Below are positions 45,555 through 57,144 of a stretch of DNA of 64,000 bases, in pieces. The translations under genes and the position numbers were made by a program. The notes below the pieces were generated by a model. That model worked only from the letters and a program-made list of their open reading frames with translations. It was not told where the DNA came from and did not search any database. The stretch covers positions 434,001-498,000 of the forward strand of contig NZ_JBFCVK010000001.1 in assembly GCF_040712085.1 (NCBI RefSeq), given 5' to 3'. Numbering within the stretch: position 1 is the stretch's first letter; each line of letters starts with the position of its first letter. The stretch is from Aquibaculum sediminis. GTDB taxonomy: Bacteria; Pseudomonadota; Alphaproteobacteria; Kiloniellales; DSM-21159.

Positions 45555-45587
45555 GAAAAAGGCCGCTCTCGCAGCGGCCTTTTTTTT
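45555..45587 (+). terminator. Intrinsic terminator, originally of tRNA-Ala
   Basis: AAAAAGGCCGCT-CTCGC-AGCGGCC followed by eight T. It is a textbook rho-independent terminator lying 28 bases after attR. It must have terminated the tRNA before the element integrated. Confidence 0.9.
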
Positions 45588-45719
45588 CCTGCCGCCTCAC
45601 ATGACAAAGGCTATGACGGGGGCATTGACCGCCTTAGCGCATCCGCCCAACTCGGGAGTCCAGCAGCGGAACCCTTCGTAAGCAGAGGCGTTGATGGATG
45701 AAACGGGGAACGGGGGGTC

Positions 45720-46925
45720 ATGACTCGCTTCTGGAGTTTGTCCACGGCAGGCTTTGCGGCGACCGCCATCGGCTTCGGACCGGCCCGCATGGGGTTCGGT
45801 CTCTTCGTGCCCGAGTTCCGGACGGAATTCTCCATTTCCACCTCGGCAATTGGCCTCGTCTCCAGCCTCGGCTTCCTTGGCTTCTTCATCGGCCTCCTGA
45901 TCGCCCAGGCAGAACTCAACCGCAGCGGTCCTCGATTGCCGGTCCTCTCCGGCCTGGCCGCCGCCACGATGGGAATGGGCATTGTCGCTCTTGCGCCCAG
46001 CCTCTTCGTGCTGGCAGCCGGAGTGTTCCTCGCGGCGTCGAGTGCGGGCCTTGCCTGGACGCCATTCAACGACGCCATTCATCGCTACGTCAGAGACGAG
46101 AACCGGCCGGTCGCGCTGTCGGTGGTGAGCAGTGGCACCGGCCTCGGAATTGCCCTGGCCGGCGCCGCAGCGCTTGCCATGGTGCTCGCGGGTCTGCCCT
46201 GGCGCTACGCCTGGACCCTGTTTGCGGCCGCAAGCGCCGTCGCGCTCCTGGCCAACTGGATGGCGCTGCGAGGCATCGAGAAGGACCGAAGCCCGAGGCC
46301 GGCCTACGGCTGGCGGAATCTGGCCCAGGCCGCGGCGCTTCCTCTCTTCGCCATCGGTTTTGTCTACGGCGCCACCTCGGCGATCTATATCGCCTTCGCC
46401 GCGGACCACGTGGTCACCGCGGGCGGCGTCCCGGGCATCCCCGCGGCTTCGGCGCCGGCGCTCATCTACATCTCCTACGGCCTCTTCGGCCTCGCCGGGC
46501 TACTGACCGCAAGCATCAAGGCGACGATCGGCCTGCCGATGCTGCTGCGGTTGCTCATGTTGACCGGCGCCCTGTCGGTGGCTCTCGTGGCGCTCTCACC
46601 GAACAGCTGGGCGGGCGTGGTCCTTTCCGCCGGCCTCCAGGGCATACTCGTGCTCATGACCAGCGCGGTCCTGGCCTTCTGGTCGGAGCGCCTCTTCCCC
46701 TCCCTGCCGTCATTCAGCTTCACCGCCGCCCTGTTGGCGGCGGCAGTGGGCAACGTCCTGGGGCCGGCGGTGGCAGGAATGGTTTCTGACGCATTCGGAG
46801 CCGACGCGATGTTCTTCGGCACGGCCGCATTGCCGGCACTGACAGCGCTGCTGCTGCGCGAGCGCCACGCCCGGGAGCGTCCCGCGGAACCGGCGGAACC
46901 GGGCCACACAGCTGCTGCTCCCTGA
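45720..46925 (+). CDS. MFS transporter, YbfB/YjiJ-like
   Basis: 401 residues with twelve predicted helices. The start TAGFAATAIGFGPARMGFGL and TSAIGLVSSLGFLGFFIGLL resemble YbfB/YjiJ MFS proteins. ATG 45720 follows a GGGGG stretch. It is the first chromosomal gene after the integrated element. Substrate unknown. Confidence 0.85.
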   Translation: MTRFWSLSTAGFAATAIGFGPARMGFGLFVPEFRTEFSISTSAIGLVSSLGFLGFFIGLLIAQAELNRSGPRLPVLSGLAAATMGMGIVALAPSLFVLAAGVFLAASSAGLAWTPFNDAIHRYVRDENRPVALSVVSSGTGLGIALAGAAALAMVLAGLPWRYAWTLFAAASAVALLANWMALRGIEKDRSPRPAYGWRNLAQAAALPLFAIGFVYGATSAIYIAFAADHVVTAGGVPGIPAASAPALIYISYGLFGLAGLLTASIKATIGLPMLLRLLMLTGALSVALVALSPNSWAGVVLSAGLQGILVLMTSAVLAFWSERLFPSLPSFSFTAALLAAAVGNVLGPAVAGMVSDAFGADAMFFGTAALPALTALLLRERHARERPAEPAEPGHTAAAP

Positions 46926-47046
46926 CACCGCGCTTGCATGGGCGCGTTGTTGCCATGCGCGGAGAGCGTCCCCAGACGAGGTCCCTCTACCGGTGCCTGT
47001 TTTCCCTGGAACACGCATGGAGCCGGGTCGGTTTCGGAGCAACAGC

Positions 47047-47976
47047 ATGAGCAGGAAGAAACTGATGTCCTACATCCGCTTCGGGTTGATGATCCTGACC
47101 TCCACGGTCGTGATGTTCGTCCTGATGTATCTGAACACCTACGCGTGGGAGCATGTCTTTTACTCGGAGACGCGCACCTACATGGCGATCATGATGGGCG
47201 CGACGATGGCGGTCATCATGCTTGCCTACATGCTGGGGATGTATTCCAACAAACGGCTGAACATCGCGATCTTTGCCGGTGCCGTGATCGTTTTTGCGCT
47301 GTCCCTCTGGCTGGTCCGCAGCCAGATCACCGTGAGCGGACCCAGCTACATGCGCGCTATGATCCCGCATCACTCGATCGCGATCATGACGTCTGAGCGC
47401 GCACAAATTCGCGATCCCCGCGTTCAGAAGCTCGCGGATGAGATCGTAGAGGCGCAACGACGAGAGATTGCCGAAATGCGCTATCTCATTGCCGAGGTCT
47501 CTTCCGGCAGCGTGGTCGAGAGCATCTATCACGATCCACCAGCCGAACCGGGAAGCATCGAAGATGCCCTCGGAAACACGCTTCTCAGCGAGTTGGATCT
47601 CGCACCGCTGCCCCGAGCAGAGGCCGACCAGATACTCGAGGCGCGCGAGCACTGCGTCTTCAATCGGAGCCCTGAAACCGACCCGGTTTTCTGGATGGCG
47701 CGAGAGGGCGATGCCGCGGCCATGAAGCTGAACGGTGTCCTCGTGGCGCTCGAGGGGACGGCTGACCTGTCCAGCGGCGCTGCCGCATTCTCGACCCCCG
47801 GTGCGCGGGTTACCTTTCGGCAGTTGGACGATGAGGCGGATTGGCGCCAGAACGCCGAACTCGTTTTTGAACTCGATGACGCCCTCCAGGTAGGCTATCG
47901 CGGCTTCTACAGCTGCCGGGCCGACTGGTCATCAAGGCAGGCGAAGCTCCTCTCGCCTCACCCACAGCGGCTGTAG
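47047..47976 (+). CDS. Membrane protein with DUF305 domain and extra C-terminal region
   Basis: 309 residues. Three membrane helices at the start (MILTSTVVMFVLMYLNTY, MGATMAVIMLAYMLGM, IAIFAGAVIVFALSLW) precede a DUF305 segment with the His pair in YMRAMIPHHSIAIMTSER and EIVEAQRREIAEMRYLIAE. A further 120 residues without recognised domain follow, ending in Tyr/Trp-rich sequence. DUF305 proteins are often linked to copper handling. GGAG lies eight bases before ATG 47047. Its 3' end overlaps the convergent nrdJ by 19 bases. Confidence 0.8.
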   Translation: MSRKKLMSYIRFGLMILTSTVVMFVLMYLNTYAWEHVFYSETRTYMAIMMGATMAVIMLAYMLGMYSNKRLNIAIFAGAVIVFALSLWLVRSQITVSGPSYMRAMIPHHSIAIMTSERAQIRDPRVQKLADEIVEAQRREIAEMRYLIAEVSSGSVVESIYHDPPAEPGSIEDALGNTLLSELDLAPLPRAEADQILEAREHCVFNRSPETDPVFWMAREGDAAAMKLNGVLVALEGTADLSSGAAAFSTPGARVTFRQLDDEADWRQNAELVFELDDALQVGYRGFYSCRADWSSRQAKLLSPHPQRL

Positions 47977-50213
47977 CTGCACGCCGTGCAGAGGTCGCAG
48001 CCTTCCTGGCGCAGCAGGGCCAGGGAGCCGCACTTGGGGCACTGGCGCAGGGCCGGCGCGATGGCGTCACCGTTGGATGCCACGCCCTCTCCCGCCGCCA
48101 ACTTGCCTTCGGCGTCGGCAGGCAGGAAGCCGGTGTCGATCATGTGCCGCTCGATGACACCGCCGATGGCTGCCAGCAGGGAGGGCACATAGCGCCCGTC
48201 CATCCAGGCCCCACCGCGCGGGTCGAAGACCGCCTTGAGTTCCTCCACCACGAAGCCGACCGCGCCGCCGCGACGGAACACCGCGGATATCATCCGGGTG
48301 AGCGCCACCGTCCAGGCGTAGTGCTCCATGTTCTTCGAGTTGATGAATATCTCGAAGGGGCGGCGTCGGCCTTCGCGCACGACGTCGTTGATGGTGACGT
48401 AGAGCGCGTGATCGCTTTCCGGCCAGGTGAGCTTGTAGGTGCGCCCCGGCAGAGTCTCGGGTCGGGCCAGCGGCTCGGCCGCCGGCGGCTCGGCATCGCG
48501 CGCTGGCGTCGTTTGGTCCGCCCCCGTTTCCAGCACCGCACCGCGCAGGGGGCTGGGGCGATAGGTGGTGCAGCCCTTGCAGCCCAGATCCCAGGCCTGG
48601 TCATAGACCCGGCGAAAGGCCTCGAAGCCGATTTCGGCCGGCAGGTTGATGGTCTTGGAGACCCCGGCGTCCACGTACTTCTGCACCGCCGCCTGCATCA
48701 CCAGGTGATCCTCCGGCGAGAGGTCCTTGGCCTCGACAAAGGCCGGCGACAGGGGCGCCTTGGCACCGAAGCGCTGGCGGTAGGCCCGCCAGGCGGGATC
48801 GCTGACCTGCTCGCTGCGACGGCTGCCGTCGGGCTCGCGCACCTGCCGGCGATAGGAGAATGCGAAAACAGGCTCGAGCCCCGAGGAGAGATTGTCGGCC
48901 AGCAGCGAAATCGTACCGGTTGGCGCGACCGAGGTGAGCAGGCCGTTGCGCAGGCCCTTTTCGGCAATGGCGGCGCGAATCTCGGTCTCAAGGCTCTGAG
49001 TCGCCTCGCCGGCGAGGAAGGCCTCGCGGTCGAACAGTGGAAAGGCGCCCTTTTCCGCAGCAAGGTCCGCTGATGCCAGATAGGCAGCGCGGCGCAAGGC
49101 GGCCATCCAGCCTTCCACGCAATCAACCGCCTCCCGGCTGCCGTAGCGCAGGCCGCAATAGATCAGGGCATCGGCCAGGCCGGTGATGCCGAGACCAATC
49201 CGCCGCTTGGCCTGGGCTTCCCGGCGCTGGGCCTCCAGCGGAAAGCGCGAGGCTTCGATGGCGTTGTCGAGCATGCGCACCGCCACCGTCACAAGTTCCT
49301 CCAGCGCCGCCTCATCCAGGCGCGCCTTGGCCGTGAAGGCGTCACGCACCAGGGCGGCCAGATTGATCGACCCCAACAGACAGGCGCCATAGGGCGGCAG
49401 GGGCTGCTCGCCGCAAGGGTTGGTCGCCTGGATGGTCTCGCAGTAGGCCAGGTTGTTCAGGCGGTTCACCCGGTCGATGAAGATGACACCGGGTTCAGCG
49501 GTTTCGTAGGTGGCGCGCAGGATGCGCTCCCAGAGCCGGCGCGCCCTCACGCTGCGGAAGACCTGGCCTTCGAAATGCAGCGACCAGTCCTCGTCCGCCC
49601 GAACGGCGCGCATGAAGGCGTCTGTGACCAGGACCGAGAGGTTGAAGTTGGTCAGTCGCCCCGGCACCCGCTTGGCATCGACGAACTCCTCCACGTCCGG
49701 ATGGTCACAGCGCAGCGTCGCCATCATTGCGCCCCGCCGGGCGCCGGCCGACATGATGGTCTCGCACATGGCGTCCCAGACCTGCATGAAGGAGACCGGC
49801 CCGGACGAGGGCGCGCCCAAAGACTTCACCAGCGCGCCTTTCGGGCGCAGCGTAGAGAAGTCATAGCCGATGCCGCCGCCCTGCTGCAGCGTCAGTGCGG
49901 CCTCGCGCAGATGGGTGAAGATCCCGCCGAGGTCGTCGGGGATGGCACCCATGACGAAGCAGTTGAACAGCGTGACCGCCCGGTCGGTGCCGGCGCCAGA
50001 GAGAATCCGGCCCGCCGGCATGAAGCGGAAGTCCTGCAGGGCGTCGCGGAAACGCGGGCGCCAGTGCTCCGGCTCGGATTCGACCGCAGCCAGGGCCTGT
50101 GCCACCCGGTCCCAGGTGGCATCGATCTCCGCCTCCGGGGGACTGTCCAGCGGACCGGCATAGCGGTACTTCGCTTCCCAGATCTGGCGGGAGAAGGCAG
50201 AAAGCTCGGTCAT
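47958..50213 (-). CDS. nrdJ: Adenosylcobalamin-dependent ribonucleotide reductase (class II)
   Basis: 751 residues. FMPAGRILSGAGTDRAVTLF, CFVMGAIPDDLGGIFTHL, SLGAPSSGPVSFMQVWDAM and the active-site loop TNPCGEQPLPPYGACLLGSI are present, with VAPTGTISLLADNLSSGLEP later. The C-terminus carries a zinc-ribbon-like set of cysteines (CPKCGSLALL, CTACSYSRCG). It reduces ribonucleotides without oxygen, using B12 also needed by ecm. ATG 50213 is the conserved start. No cobalamin riboswitch fits into the 121 bases upstream. Confidence 0.95.
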   Translation of the reverse strand: MTELSAFSRQIWEAKYRYAGPLDSPPEAEIDATWDRVAQALAAVESEPEHWRPRFRDALQDFRFMPAGRILSGAGTDRAVTLFNCFVMGAIPDDLGGIFTHLREAALTLQQGGGIGYDFSTLRPKGALVKSLGAPSSGPVSFMQVWDAMCETIMSAGARRGAMMATLRCDHPDVEEFVDAKRVPGRLTNFNLSVLVTDAFMRAVRADEDWSLHFEGQVFRSVRARRLWERILRATYETAEPGVIFIDRVNRLNNLAYCETIQATNPCGEQPLPPYGACLLGSINLAALVRDAFTAKARLDEAALEELVTVAVRMLDNAIEASRFPLEAQRREAQAKRRIGLGITGLADALIYCGLRYGSREAVDCVEGWMAALRRAAYLASADLAAEKGAFPLFDREAFLAGEATQSLETEIRAAIAEKGLRNGLLTSVAPTGTISLLADNLSSGLEPVFAFSYRRQVREPDGSRRSEQVSDPAWRAYRQRFGAKAPLSPAFVEAKDLSPEDHLVMQAAVQKYVDAGVSKTINLPAEIGFEAFRRVYDQAWDLGCKGCTTYRPSPLRGAVLETGADQTTPARDAEPPAAEPLARPETLPGRTYKLTWPESDHALYVTINDVVREGRRRPFEIFINSKNMEHYAWTVALTRMISAVFRRGGAVGFVVEELKAVFDPRGGAWMDGRYVPSLLAAIGGVIERHMIDTGFLPADAEGKLAAGEGVASNGDAIAPALRQCPKCGSLALLRQEGCDLCTACSYSRCG

Positions 50214-50334
50214 GCGCCACCTCCGTCGGCAGGAGTCTAGCCCGAATCGCGGCCGATCTGAACCGTAACACTCGAAATCACCGCTCCGGCAGAGTTCTTG
50301 CCCACGCGAGAAGGAATCGGCATAGACTATCGCC

Positions 50335-50703
50335 ATGAGACAGTTCAGCGCCCTCCCCCTTCTCGCCATCCTGCTTGCCGCCTGCGCCGGGCAGGAACCG
50401 GAGCCTTCTGCCGACGCCTTTCAGGAACCGGCGGCGCCCAGCGTGGCCGTCGCGGTCGATGCCGACCGCGGGCTGGAAGTGGCCGAACGCTGGTGCGCCT
50501 CGTGCCATCAGGTGGCACCGGACGGCGCGCCGCGCCGTCCAGCACCCAGCTTCATGGAAATCGGCCAGGACCCGCGCAAGGGTCATGCCTGGCTGGAAGA
50601 CTTCATGGCCGAAGAGCATCTGCCCATGCCCACCTTCCGGCTCTACCCGGACGAGCAGGCGCATGTGATCGCCTATATCGATAGGCTGGGTACACGAAAC
50701 TGA
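50335..50703 (+). CDS. Small c-type cytochrome lipoprotein
   Basis: 122 residues. Signal peptide with lipobox (LLAILLAACAGQ), a heme-binding C-x-x-C-H (ERWCASCHQVAP) and a likely axial Met in HLPMPTFRLYPDE. Mono-heme class I cytochrome, probably anchored on the outside of the membrane. Electron-transfer partner unknown; divergent from nrdJ. Confidence 0.88.
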   Translation: MRQFSALPLLAILLAACAGQEPEPSADAFQEPAAPSVAVAVDADRGLEVAERWCASCHQVAPDGAPRRPAPSFMEIGQDPRKGHAWLEDFMAEEHLPMPTFRLYPDEQAHVIAYIDRLGTRN

Positions 50704-50709
50704 ACCGGG

Positions 50710-51132
50710 TCAGCGCTCCGGCGGTATGGAGTAGGTGAGTGTTGAGTGGGCCACCGGCTCGCCGTCGCTCACCGCCGCGCTGGTGATCAGCACCTCCCCA
50801 TAGGCCAGGCGCTTGCCCAGCTTGAGCAGGCGGCAATCGCCGATCAGGTCTCCCGGAGGCGGCGGGCGCAGGAAGTTGATCGAGAGGTTGGTGGTGAGCG
50901 CCATCTCGACCCGGCCGATCGCGCCCAGCACCGCCACATACATGGCGAAATCCGCCAGGGTCATCATTGTGGGGCCGCTGATGGTGCCGCCGGGACGCAG
51001 CACCTCCTCCGAAGCCGGCAGGCGCAGGCGAGACGAGCCCTCCCCCACCTCCTCCACCGTGATGCCCAGAAGTGTCACCCACTTCAGTTCCTTCGCGATT
51101 TCGGAAATTTCCTCGACGGTGATTCTCGCCAT
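50710..51132 (-). CDS. PaaI-family hotdog thioesterase
   Basis: 140 residues. EEVLRPGGTISGPTMMTLAD and NLSINFLRPPPPGDLIGDCR are the PaaI/YigI-type thioesterase motifs. It probably hydrolyses short or aromatic acyl-CoA esters. Divergent from an enoyl-CoA hydratase-like gene across a region that contains a hairpin element. Confidence 0.88.
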   Translation of the reverse strand: MARITVEEISEIAKELKWVTLLGITVEEVGEGSSRLRLPASEEVLRPGGTISGPTMMTLADFAMYVAVLGAIGRVEMALTTNLSINFLRPPPPGDLIGDCRLLKLGKRLAYGEVLITSAAVSDGEPVAHSTLTYSIPPER

Positions 51133-51193
51133 GAGCTGCTGCTCCCGCTGTGCTTGCGCAGATTTGAGAGGCTGTCGGCGCTACCTCTTTGAT

Positions 51194-51258
51194 CTGGATC
51201 GGATTCACGCATTCAATCTGAACCCGGGACGGTTCAGATTGAATGCGATCCGATCCAG
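51194..51258 (+). repeat. TCA-bulged hairpin element, copy 5 (single, perfect)
   Basis: CTGGATCGGAT (11), TCA bulge, CGCATTCAATCTGAACC (17), loop CGGGAC, GGTTCAGATTGAATGCG (17), ATCCGATCCAG (11). All 28 base pairs are perfect and only TCA stays unpaired. It lies between divergent genes, 61 bases upstream of the thioesterase start. Confidence 0.92.
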
Positions 51259-51351
51259 TGTTTATGACTTGCCCCGACGCGAATGAAAGGTCCAGATTGA
51301 ACTTGACGACTCCAGAGGAGTATCGCTGAGAGCGAGGGGACTCGAGAGAGC

Positions 51352-52146
51352 ATGACTGCAACAGGCGCAAATGAACCGCTGCTCCTGCAAGAAACGCGCG
51401 AGGGCGTGGCCTGGCTCACCCTCAATCGACCACGGCAGTACAACGCCCTGTCAGAGGAACTGCTCGCGGAACTGACCCGGACGTTCCGGAGCCTGGCAGA
51501 CGACCCGAAACTGCAAGCCGTGGTCCTGGGCGCTGCTGGCAAGGCCTTTTGCGCTGGACACGATCTCAAGCAGATGCGCGCCCAGCCGGACCAGGATTAT
51601 TACCGGCGGCTCTTTGCTGCCTGCAGCGAAATGATGCTTTCAATCCGGCGCCTGCCGGTGCCGGTGATCGCGCGCGTCCACGGCATTGCCACCGCCGCCG
51701 GCTGTCAGCTCGTGGGCACCTGCGATCTGGCGGTGGCGAGCAGCGAGGCGCGCTTCGCCACCTCGGGCATCAACACCGGGCTATTCTGCTCCACGCCTGC
51801 GGTGGCGCTTTCGCGCAATGTCGGCACCAAGCCCGCCTTCGAGATGCTGGTGACAGGGGATTTCATCAGTGCCGAGGAGGCTCGCCGGCTCGGGCTGATC
51901 AACCGCGTCGTGGCGCCGGAGGCACTGGATGACGAGGTGAAGGCTCTGCTCGGCCGCATCGTGGACAAGTCATCGGTGGCGGTGCGCACCGGCAAGCAGA
52001 TGTTCTACAGCCAGCAGGAAAAGCAGCTGGAGGAGGCCTACGCCTACGCGGCCGAGGTGATGGCCTGCAACATGATGGCCGCAGACGTGGGGGAAGGCAT
52101 CGATGCCTTTATGGAGAAGCGCAAACCGGTCTGGCAGGGGCAGTAA
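51352..52146 (+). CDS. Enoyl-CoA hydratase/isomerase family protein, ECHDC3-like
   Basis: 264 residues. Crotonase fold with WLTLNRPRQYNALSEELLAE and oxyanion-hole segment AAGKAFCAGHDLKQM, and RVHGIATAAGCQLVGTCDLA. At the place where active hydratases carry a catalytic Glu after the loop, this protein reads SGINTGLFCSTPAVAL, as in ECHDC3-like proteins. It may not be a hydratase. Start ATG 51352. Confidence 0.88.
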   Translation: MTATGANEPLLLQETREGVAWLTLNRPRQYNALSEELLAELTRTFRSLADDPKLQAVVLGAAGKAFCAGHDLKQMRAQPDQDYYRRLFAACSEMMLSIRRLPVPVIARVHGIATAAGCQLVGTCDLAVASSEARFATSGINTGLFCSTPAVALSRNVGTKPAFEMLVTGDFISAEEARRLGLINRVVAPEALDDEVKALLGRIVDKSSVAVRTGKQMFYSQQEKQLEEAYAYAAEVMACNMMAADVGEGIDAFMEKRKPVWQGQ

Positions 52147-52801
52147 AGCCGCAACGACACTCGTTGGTCTTGCCCTGCTGCTCTCCGCCTGTGGGGGCGG
52201 CAGCAGCGTGCGCGAGGTGCCGCGCGACCCAAGTGCGAACCTCTATGGCGTGACGCTGGCGAGCCTGCAGCAGAACCCGCAACTCTGCACCTTTGCCCTC
52301 GGGGCCAGCGGTCATCGTCTGTCGTCTGTGCCCGACAAACCGATCCAGCAGGGCTGCGGCATCACCAACGCCATCGAGGTGAGCGGCACGTCGGTCAACT
52401 TCAACAGGGAGTTCACCGCCACCTGCCCGCTTGCCGCGGCTTACGCCATCTTCGAGGCCGACGTGCTGCAGCCAGCGGCACAGCGGCACTTCGGCGAAGC
52501 CGTGGTCGACGTGGAGCACTGGGGAACCTACGCCTGCCGCAACCGGAACAACCGGATGGCGGGGCCACGCAGCGAGCATGCCACCGGCAATGCCATCGAC
52601 ATCGCCGGAGTCACGCTGGCGAGTGGACGGAAGATCAAGGTGGAGTCCGGCTGGCGTGGGCGCAGCGACGAGCGCGCCTTTCTGCGCGAGATTCACCTCG
52701 GCGCCTGCAGCATCTTCCAGGGGGTGATCGGCCCCGATCACGACCGCGCCCACCATGACCACTTCCACCTCGACATGGGAAAGTGGCGCTTCTGCCGTTG
52801 A
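52103..52801 (+). CDS. Extensin-like domain lipoprotein
   Basis: 232 residues. N-terminal lipoprotein signal (TTLVGLALLLSACGGGSS) and an Extensin-like_C domain with HWGTYACRNRNNRMAGPRSE, HATGNAIDIAGVTLASG and DHDRAHHDHFHLDM at the end, where His and Asp residues suggest a metal site like that of D-Ala-D-Ala-type peptidases. Its ATG lies inside the end of the upstream gene, a 44-base overlap; no later in-frame start exists before the signal peptide. Confidence 0.85.
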   Translation: MPLWRSANRSGRGSKAATTLVGLALLLSACGGGSSVREVPRDPSANLYGVTLASLQQNPQLCTFALGASGHRLSSVPDKPIQQGCGITNAIEVSGTSVNFNREFTATCPLAAAYAIFEADVLQPAAQRHFGEAVVDVEHWGTYACRNRNNRMAGPRSEHATGNAIDIAGVTLASGRKIKVESGWRGRSDERAFLREIHLGACSIFQGVIGPDHDRAHHDHFHLDMGKWRFCR

Positions 52802-52832
52802 GGCCAGGTTCCAGCGGCGCGGCCGGCCGAAA

Positions 52833-53279
52833 TCAGTCGTCGCGGGTGCGCAGGATCAGCACCGAGCAGTCCGCGTGGCGCGCAATGCGCGCTGCGTTGG
52901 AGCCGAGCAGGTAAGTCTGCATCCCCGGGTGGTGCGAGCCCATGACAATGAGGTCTGCCCCCCAGGACTCCGCCTCTTCCAGGACTTCGTGGTAGACCTT
53001 GCCGGAGCGCACAACCGCATCTGCGGAATGACCCTCGGCTTGGACGGACTTGGCAAACTTTTCGGCCTCACGTTCGGCAGTCCCGACCAATTCGGCACGC
53101 ATCTCATCCGGCATGTAGCGGGTCTGGTAATTGGCCGCGGGTGCAGGAGGCAGGTCGATGACGGTGACCACCCTCACGTCGGCGCCGTGAACCAGCGCCA
53201 GTTTTTGCGCCTCCACCACAGCCGCTTGAGCATGCCTTTCATCGGACAGGTCGACCGGCAACAGGATCTTGCGGAACAT
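52833..53279 (-). CDS. Universal stress protein (UspA family)
   Basis: 148 residues. FRKILLPVDLSDERHAQAAV and the ATP-binding G-x-x-G-x9-G-S pattern in VMGSHHPGMQTYLLGSNAAR. The ATG 53279 is preceded by GGGAGG with a spacing of six; the ATG six bases further up would overlap that site. Confidence 0.9.
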   Translation of the reverse strand: MFRKILLPVDLSDERHAQAAVVEAQKLALVHGADVRVVTVIDLPPAPAANYQTRYMPDEMRAELVGTAEREAEKFAKSVQAEGHSADAVVRSGKVYHEVLEEAESWGADLIVMGSHHPGMQTYLLGSNAARIARHADCSVLILRTRDD

Positions 53280-53480
53280 CTCCATCCTCCCACTGTTTTC
53301 TATGCGCGCTGCGCAACGTGCGTTGAGCACTGGTTCGCATGGTGTCATTCCCATAGACGGATCAGCAAGCCCCGTATATGATACAAATCAAGCAAATGCC
53401 GTTGCTGGCACGGTCGGATCAAAGAAACTGGCCGGGATCAAAGGCGGAGGTTCCCTCTCTTCTCTTCAGGAGGCAACCTC

Positions 53481-53942
53481 ATGAGCCAAGTCATCAGTCT
53501 GTCCCCAGCCCATCGCAGCGGGCCGGACCCAGCATTTTGCGTCGAAGAGCAGGTGGCACACCTGCTGCGGCGGGCCCATCAACGGGCCTGTGCGCTGTTC
53601 CTCTCGAGCATCGGCGCCGACAATCTTACCCCAACCCAGTTTTTTGCCCTGGCCCGACTGCACGAGCAGGGCCCCGTGTCGCAAAACCATCTCGGACGGC
53701 TTGCCGCCATGGACCCGGCCACAGTGCAAGGGGTCGTCCGGCGCCTCAGCGAGCGTGGCCTGGTCACGCGGGCACCGCATCCGCAGGACCGGCGACGCAC
53801 CCTGCTCACACTCACGAAAGACGGTGAGGCCCTGATTGCCGGCCTGGTGGACAGCGCACAGGAAGCCGACGCCAGGCTCCTTGGTCGGCTGTCCTCCGAG
53901 GAACGGGTAACGTTTCTCGCTTTACTGCGCCGGATTACCTGA
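53481..53942 (+). CDS. MarR family transcriptional regulator
   Basis: 153 residues. Winged HTH: LTPTQFFALARLHEQGPVSQ, HLGRLAAMDPATVQGVVRRL, then wing SERGLVTRAPHPQDRRRTLL. AGGAGG seven bases before ATG 53481. It may control the divergent universal stress gene, which starts 201 bases away; that is inferred from position only. Confidence 0.92.
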   Translation: MSQVISLSPAHRSGPDPAFCVEEQVAHLLRRAHQRACALFLSSIGADNLTPTQFFALARLHEQGPVSQNHLGRLAAMDPATVQGVVRRLSERGLVTRAPHPQDRRRTLLTLTKDGEALIAGLVDSAQEADARLLGRLSSEERVTFLALLRRIT

Positions 53943-54600
53943 CGCCGAGGCCGCGCATGCGGCGGCGCAGTGGAGAGCGGCTGCGTCGCTGCATCAATCG
54001 GTCGGGCAGATCGAGCACGCGCCCCATGGTTTTGCCGAAGCGGCCGCCGACCTTGAGCACCTCGTCGATCCGACGCTCGAGAAAGGCATGGGTATCGGCA
54101 AAGTCCTCCGACCGGTCTTCCAGCCAGTAGAGCGTGGTGGTGGAGAGCACGCCGGAGAGCAGGATACGCTTGCTGTAGTGGTTGTAGTCTGTCGCCCGGT
54201 CACCGGCGGCATACCAGAGTCGATCCGCGCTGCGCCAAAGCAGGCGCGGGCCGAGCGTGGCGTTCTGTGGCAGTGCCAGGAAGGACAGGCTGCGTCGGAC
54301 GGCTTCGCGATGGGGCGCCAGGATCTCGAGGCGCAGCCGCACACCGGCTGAGATGCGATCGCGCACGCGCATCTCCTCGAGCGGGAGGTCCGCCAGCCGC
54401 ACCAACATTTCGCGGTCGGCCCAGGTGGAAAAGGCCTCGACCAGGTCCTGCGGGCCGCTGGGGAAGGCCGTCATGGCCGCCTCGGCGCCCAGTCCGAGGT
54501 CGCGGCAGGCGGCACGCAGCGTCACTTCGCTCCAGCCATCGAAGACCACATGCGGCAGGGCTGCCTGCAGCAATGCCTCGCGCTGTTCTTCCAAGTCCAT
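53935..54600 (-). CDS. COQ9 family protein, ubiquinone biosynthesis
   Basis: 221 residues. TetR-like helical start (REALLQAALPHVVFDGWSEV, LRAACRDLGLGAEAAMTAFP) and the COQ9 core LRLEILAPHREAVRRSLSFL, ADRLWYAAGDRATDYNHYSK and RILLSGVLSTTTLYWLEDRS. It binds lipid and aids quinone hydroxylation in mitochondria and alphaproteobacteria. Ends within the convergent marR. Confidence 0.92.
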   Translation of the reverse strand: MDLEEQREALLQAALPHVVFDGWSEVTLRAACRDLGLGAEAAMTAFPSGPQDLVEAFSTWADREMLVRLADLPLEEMRVRDRISAGVRLRLEILAPHREAVRRSLSFLALPQNATLGPRLLWRSADRLWYAAGDRATDYNHYSKRILLSGVLSTTTLYWLEDRSEDFADTHAFLERRIDEVLKVGGRFGKTMGRVLDLPDRLMQRRSRSPLRRRMRGLGVR

Positions 54601-54637
54601 CGCGGTTCTCCCTACCACGGGCCGGCGCTCTTCTACC

Positions 54638-57091
<2,454 letters not shown>

Positions 57092-57144
57092 GAGTTTTCC
57101 GTCTTTCATTGCATCAACAAAGCAGCCGGGCGGGCGCCCAACCG

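Noticed and set aside
50214..50334. Cobalamin riboswitch or NrdR box upstream of the class II reductase
   Set aside because: The spacer to the divergent gene is only 121 bases and I see neither a B12-box pattern nor the palindromic NrdR motif.
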